Shown here: positions 6,073 to 8,511 of the stretch, one piece after another | Numbering within the stretch: position 1 is the stretch's first letter | Layout of the letters: the number at the start of each line of letters is the position of its first letter | Position numbers and translations under genes: made by a program | From: Sulfurimonas sp. | Lineage (GTDB): Bacteria; Campylobacterota; Campylobacteria; Campylobacterales; Sulfurimonadaceae | Reading direction: 5' to 3' | DNA length: 8,511 nucleotides | Assembly (NCBI GenBank): GCA_030673275.1 | Contig: DAOVJL010000037.1 | Location: 1 to 8,511 of the forward strand | Notes under the pieces: generated by a model | Told to the model about the DNA's origin: nothing | The model's database searches: none | What the model saw: the letters and a program-made list of their open reading frames with translations, nothing else

Positions 6073-8154
6073 TTATTTTATTCTAGCAGAAACTACATTT
6101 GAATAATCAGATTGAGCTGAATTTTCTGTAGTTAGATATACTCTATAGTAATATGTTCCACTCTCTTCTACAATAGTATATGTCGTTGTATTTACATTAT
6201 CTAACCCTGTAAAATTAATTTGACCTCTAACTTTTGCATCACCTCTGTCTATATGATAAGTACAGACTTCATTTGCCGGACACTCGTCTGACCAATTTAG
6301 TGTAACTTCTGTCCCACTGAGAGAAGCACTTAAAACAGGAGCCGACAATGTTCCCGGTTCAGGATCAACAGGGATAGTTGTTGTCTCAACTTTTGCTGAG
6401 GCTTCATTACTAAATTCTGAGTACAAATCAAGTGAACTTTTGGCTCTTATTTTATATCTGTAATCGCCAATATTAACATTTGTATTTGTATATGTGATAG
6501 CATCCGTAGAAGTTACTGTAAGTGGATTATCTAAATCATATATGTATTTACCTCTTACTTTTTGAGCCCTAAATATTTCAAAAGCAGTTTCATTGCCGGA
6601 GTTGTCAGACCAATTTAAAATAACACTGCTTCCGTCTACTGTTGCAGCTAAAGAGCTTGGTGCATTTATAACACTAGGGTCAGAATCAACTTGTATGCTG
6701 ATTTGTGCTGATGTTGTTTGTGCACCTCTATTGTCCGTAACTGTTAATGTTGCATTAAAAGTTCCTTCTTCTACATAAGTATGTGTAGTAGTTTCACCGC
6801 TACCAGAGCTGCCATCACCAAAATTCCAAGTATAAGAAACAATCATCCCGTCATCAGTTGAAGCAGTTCCGTCAAAAGCCACAGTAAGAGGAGCGATACC
6901 GCTTTGTGGTGTGGCTGTAGCGTTAGCGTCAGGCAGTTCATTTGGAGTTAAAGCATAGTCCATTGCTGCAAGTACAGCTGCTCCTGCATCAATTCTACCA
7001 TGACCATAAGAATCATCATCACCTGCAGCACCTAAATCTACTGCTGTACTAAAGATAAGATCTTCGACTTCTGTAGGGGTAAAGTTAGGGTTGACTGAAT
7101 AAACTAATGCTGCAAGTCCTGCCGTCATAGGGGAAGAAAATGAAGTACCGGTATACCAAACATACTGTCCATTCAAGTAAGTTGTTGCAATATCTTCTCC
7201 CGGTGCAACAATATCTACAAACGGTCCATATTCTGAAAAATCAGATTTGATATCTGAATCATCAGTTGCTCCAACTACGACAAATGAAGTATAGTCCGGA
7301 TAAAGGGCTACAGGGTTGTTAGTACCATCATTTCCTGCTGACATAAAAAGTAAACCGCCACTGTCTCGAAGATATTGAGCGGCTTCTGATATTGTTGAGT
7401 ATTGAGCACCTCCGTAACTAAGGTTAGCTACTTTAGCACCTTGGTCAGCACACCATGAAATACCTACTGCCATGTCTGAAATATAAGCAGAACTGCTTGT
7501 CTCACCTTCATTGATTTGTACAGGGATAATATTAATATCCCAGGACATTCCTGCAACTCCTACGCCATTGTTCCCAACTGCACCAATTACTCCAGAAGTT
7601 CCTGTACCATGTCCATAGATATCCTCTACATTACCATCAACCTTAAGATATGCATTGTAACCTGGCAGTAATAAGTTTCCTGCTAAATCAGGATGGTCAG
7701 TATCCACCCCTGTATCCAGCACACAAACCTTGACCGTACTCAAGTCATCAGGTCCTACTACATTATCCCATGCAATAGGTGAATTGATTGTAGTATGATG
7801 CCACTGCAAACTGTAGTATGTGTCATTTGGAGTGGCTGTTGGCGGGACGATTACATCTGGTTCAGCAAATTTTACAGCACCAGTATCCATCAGCTGTTTA
7901 GAAAATGCTTTTTCTAAACCCTTAATATTTTTTAGTTTAACAACATGTACTTTAATTGCTTTTATCTCTTTTTTTGAGATAATGTTCTCTTTCTTGACTA
8001 GGGCATTAAAGCTTTTAAGTTGTGCCGGCGTAGCATCATCTTTTAACTTATAGATTATAGTCGACTCTCTTACTTTTTCTAATTTCTCAGCAAAAATAGT
8101 GTTTGGCAGAACAATACCAAGAGCAATAATCAATATCAGCAATTTATTTAACAT
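6073..8154 (-). CDS. Secreted subtilisin-family (S8) serine protease with PKD and two FN3 domains
   Basis: The 693-aa product starts at ATG 8152-8154, with AAGGA 6 nt upstream. A TTG extension to 8184 is open but would run through that ribosome binding site. Residues 1-22 are a Sec signal peptide, probable cut after NTIFA. Residues ~23-105 resemble an I9-type inhibitory propeptide. The S8 domain (~115-400) has Asp147 (VLDTGVD), His182 (GHGTGTSG), oxyanion Asn275 (SAGND) and Ser338 (GTSFSSP), so the catalytic set is complete. A PKD domain (~408-490; WNFGDGSS, THTY, GTFNATLTVTDN) is followed by two FN3 domains (~498-590 and ~603-693), each with an LNWSD strand and a KVRG motif. Two cysteines in the last domain (625, 631) could form a disulphide. 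The chain ends with FN3-2; there is no C-terminal sorting tag, autotransporter barrel or membrane anchor. It is probably an autoprocessed protease in the periplasm or outside the cell, with the C-terminal modules for binding. It leads a unit with the BamE-like lipoprotein. Confidence 0.95.
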   Translation of the reverse strand: MLNKLLILIIALGIVLPNTIFAEKLEKVRESTIIYKLKDDATPAQLKSFNALVKKENIISKKEIKAIKVHVVKLKNIKGLEKAFSKQLMDTGAVKFAEPDVIVPPTATPNDTYYSLQWHHTTINSPIAWDNVVGPDDLSTVKVCVLDTGVDTDHPDLAGNLLLPGYNAYLKVDGNVEDIYGHGTGTSGVIGAVGNNGVGVAGMSWDINIIPVQINEGETSSSAYISDMAVGISWCADQGAKVANLSYGGAQYSTISEAAQYLRDSGGLLFMSAGNDGTNNPVALYPDYTSFVVVGATDDSDIKSDFSEYGPFVDIVAPGEDIATTYLNGQYVWYTGTSFSSPMTAGLAALVYSVNPNFTPTEVEDLIFSTAVDLGAAGDDDSYGHGRIDAGAAVLAAMDYALTPNELPDANATATPQSGIAPLTVAFDGTASTDDGMIVSYTWNFGDGSSGSGETTTHTYVEEGTFNATLTVTDNRGAQTTSAQISIQVDSDPSVINAPSSLAATVDGSSVILNWSDNSGNETAFEIFRAQKVRGKYIYDLDNPLTVTSTDAITYTNTNVNIGDYRYKIRAKSSLDLYSEFSNEASAKVETTTIPVDPEPGTLSAPVLSASLSGTEVTLNWSDECPANEVCTYHIDRGDAKVRGQINFTGLDNVNTTTYTIVEESGTYYYRVYLTTENSAQSDYSNVVSARIK

Positions 8155-8160
8155 GTCACA

Positions 8161-8165
8161 TCCTT
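8161..8165 (-). promoter_or_regulatory. Ribosome binding site that fixes the protease start
   Basis: Minus strand AAGGA, part of a longer AAGGAAAGGA, lies 6 nt before the ATG at 8154. The ATG opens directly into a textbook signal peptide (MLNKLLILIIALG), whereas the upstream TTG would add ten polar residues and has no comparable binding site. Confidence 0.75.
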
Positions 8166-8172
8166 TCCTTTC

Positions 8173-8200
8173 AGTATACTCCAATTTGTGTTAAAATCAA
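8173..8200 (-). promoter_or_regulatory. Sigma-70-like promoter for the protease-lipoprotein unit
   Basis: On the minus strand TTGATT (8200-8195) and TATACT (8178-8173) are separated by 16 bp. Transcription would start near 8166, leaving a leader of about 12 nt that just includes the AAGGA site. A weak 7-bp A/T inverted repeat (8199-8205 with 8213-8219) lies just upstream. It is a plausible promoter, not proven. Confidence 0.45.
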
Positions 8201-8238
8201 ATAATGTTATATATTATTTATTACATACTTGTCATGTT

Positions 8239-8266
8239 TTGCCTGTTAAATCAATTGCGATAGAAT
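8239..8266 (+). promoter_or_regulatory. Sigma-70-like promoter for the downstream lipoprotein
   Basis: TTGCCT (8239-8244) and TAGAAT (8261-8266) are spaced by 16 bp. The predicted start point falls at or next to the ATG at 8273, which lacks a Shine-Dalgarno sequence, so the transcript could be leaderless. Other A/T-rich -10-like strings upstream (8206-8220) remain possible. Confidence 0.4.
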
Positions 8267-8272
8267 AATATT

Positions 8273-8511
8273 ATGAAAAGATATATAATTTTTGTTCTTA
8301 TTGCCATTTTGCTGACTGGTTGCGGTCCGAGTGACTATAGTTCTATTTTAAGAGCATCGATAAGTAAAGATCCATCTGCCGCCTTTAAGGTTTTAGCTAA
8401 AAATAAATCAATACAGTATGTTGCAAATCCAAATCGATTATCAAGAGATATAGAAAGCTTGGATAAGGATATTTTTGGTGCTCTTATTTCTATGTTTAAG
8501 GACGCTTCAAA
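8273..8511 (+). CDS. Putative lipoprotein, 3'-truncated by window edge
   Basis: The frame is open from ATG 8273 to the end of the window (79 complete codons). It begins MKRYIIFVLIAILLTGCGPS: a short basic n-region, a hydrophobic core and a good lipobox LTGC with Cys17 as the lipidated residue. The mature part seen so far is polar and helical, with SKDPSAAFKVLAKN and NPNRLSRDIESLDKDI, and shows no recognised domain. Gly-Pro-Ser after the cysteine, with no Asp at +2, does not indicate inner-membrane retention by the E. coli rule. The gene is divergent from the protease, with 118 bp between start codons. No convincing ribosome binding site precedes the ATG. Function is unknown; the truncated end prevents family assignment. 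Confidence 0.8.
   Translation, partial: MKRYIIFVLIAILLTGCGPSDYSSILRASISKDPSAAFKVLAKNKSIQYVANPNRLSRDIESLDKDIFGALISMFKDAS

Noticed and set aside
6593..8053. Short plus-strand open frames inside the protease gene (6593-6778 and 7820-8053)
   Set aside because: Antisense to intact FN3/PKD and propeptide coding; no ribosome binding sites.
8155..8184. TTG start at 8184 extending the protease by ten residues
   Set aside because: The extension reads through the AAGGA site and puts a polar stretch before the signal peptide; ATG at 8154 is far better.

Overview
The window is AT-rich (low-GC) bacterial DNA, coding almost end to end. The style points to a Campylobacterota (epsilonproteobacterial) genome of the environmental Sulfurimonas/Sulfuricurvum/Arcobacter kind. 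The hints are base composition, A/T-rich leaders with extended -10 promoters and weak -35 boxes, a methyl-accepting chemotaxis protein ending in an FRT tail, and a Cache-GGDEF sensor. This placement is inference; no rRNA or other marker gene is present.

Layout: (1) 1-1587 (+) is the 3' part of a fused class II aldolase/short-chain dehydrogenase of the rhamnulose-phosphate aldolase/lactaldehyde dehydrogenase type, entering from outside the window. (2) 1590-2033 (-) is a small cytoplasmic protein of unknown function, convergent with gene 1 with only 2 bp between stop codons. (3) 2034-2197 is a divergent AT-rich control region holding a perfect 15-bp inverted repeat and three copies of a GTATAAT heptamer. 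(4) 2198-3862 (+) is a transmembrane chemoreceptor with an unusually histidine-rich periplasmic domain. (5) 3975-5711 (+) is a membrane diguanylate cyclase with a double-Cache sensor and an intact GGEEF active site and inhibitory site, started by TTG. (6) 5720-6052 and 6073-8154 (-) form a two-gene unit: a secreted subtilisin-family protease (propeptide, S8 domain, PKD, two FN3 domains) followed 20 bp later by a BamE/SmpA-fold lipoprotein. (7) 8273-8511 (+) is the start of a further lipoprotein, cut by the window edge and divergent from the protease.

Functional reading: genes 4 and 5 are two independent membrane sensors, one feeding chemotaxis and one feeding c-di-GMP. Each appears to have its own control (hairpin after the receptor, new promoter before the cyclase), so they are neighbours rather than a clear operon. 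The protease and BamE-like lipoprotein probably are co-transcribed and both act in the cell envelope. No mobile element, tRNA, rRNA, CRISPR array or clear foreign island was seen. I find no convincing wholly new system. The best leads are the symmetric control region at 2057-2105, the histidine-rich receptor domain, the TTG/G6 start of the cyclase, the protease-lipoprotein pair and the possibly leaderless lipoprotein.
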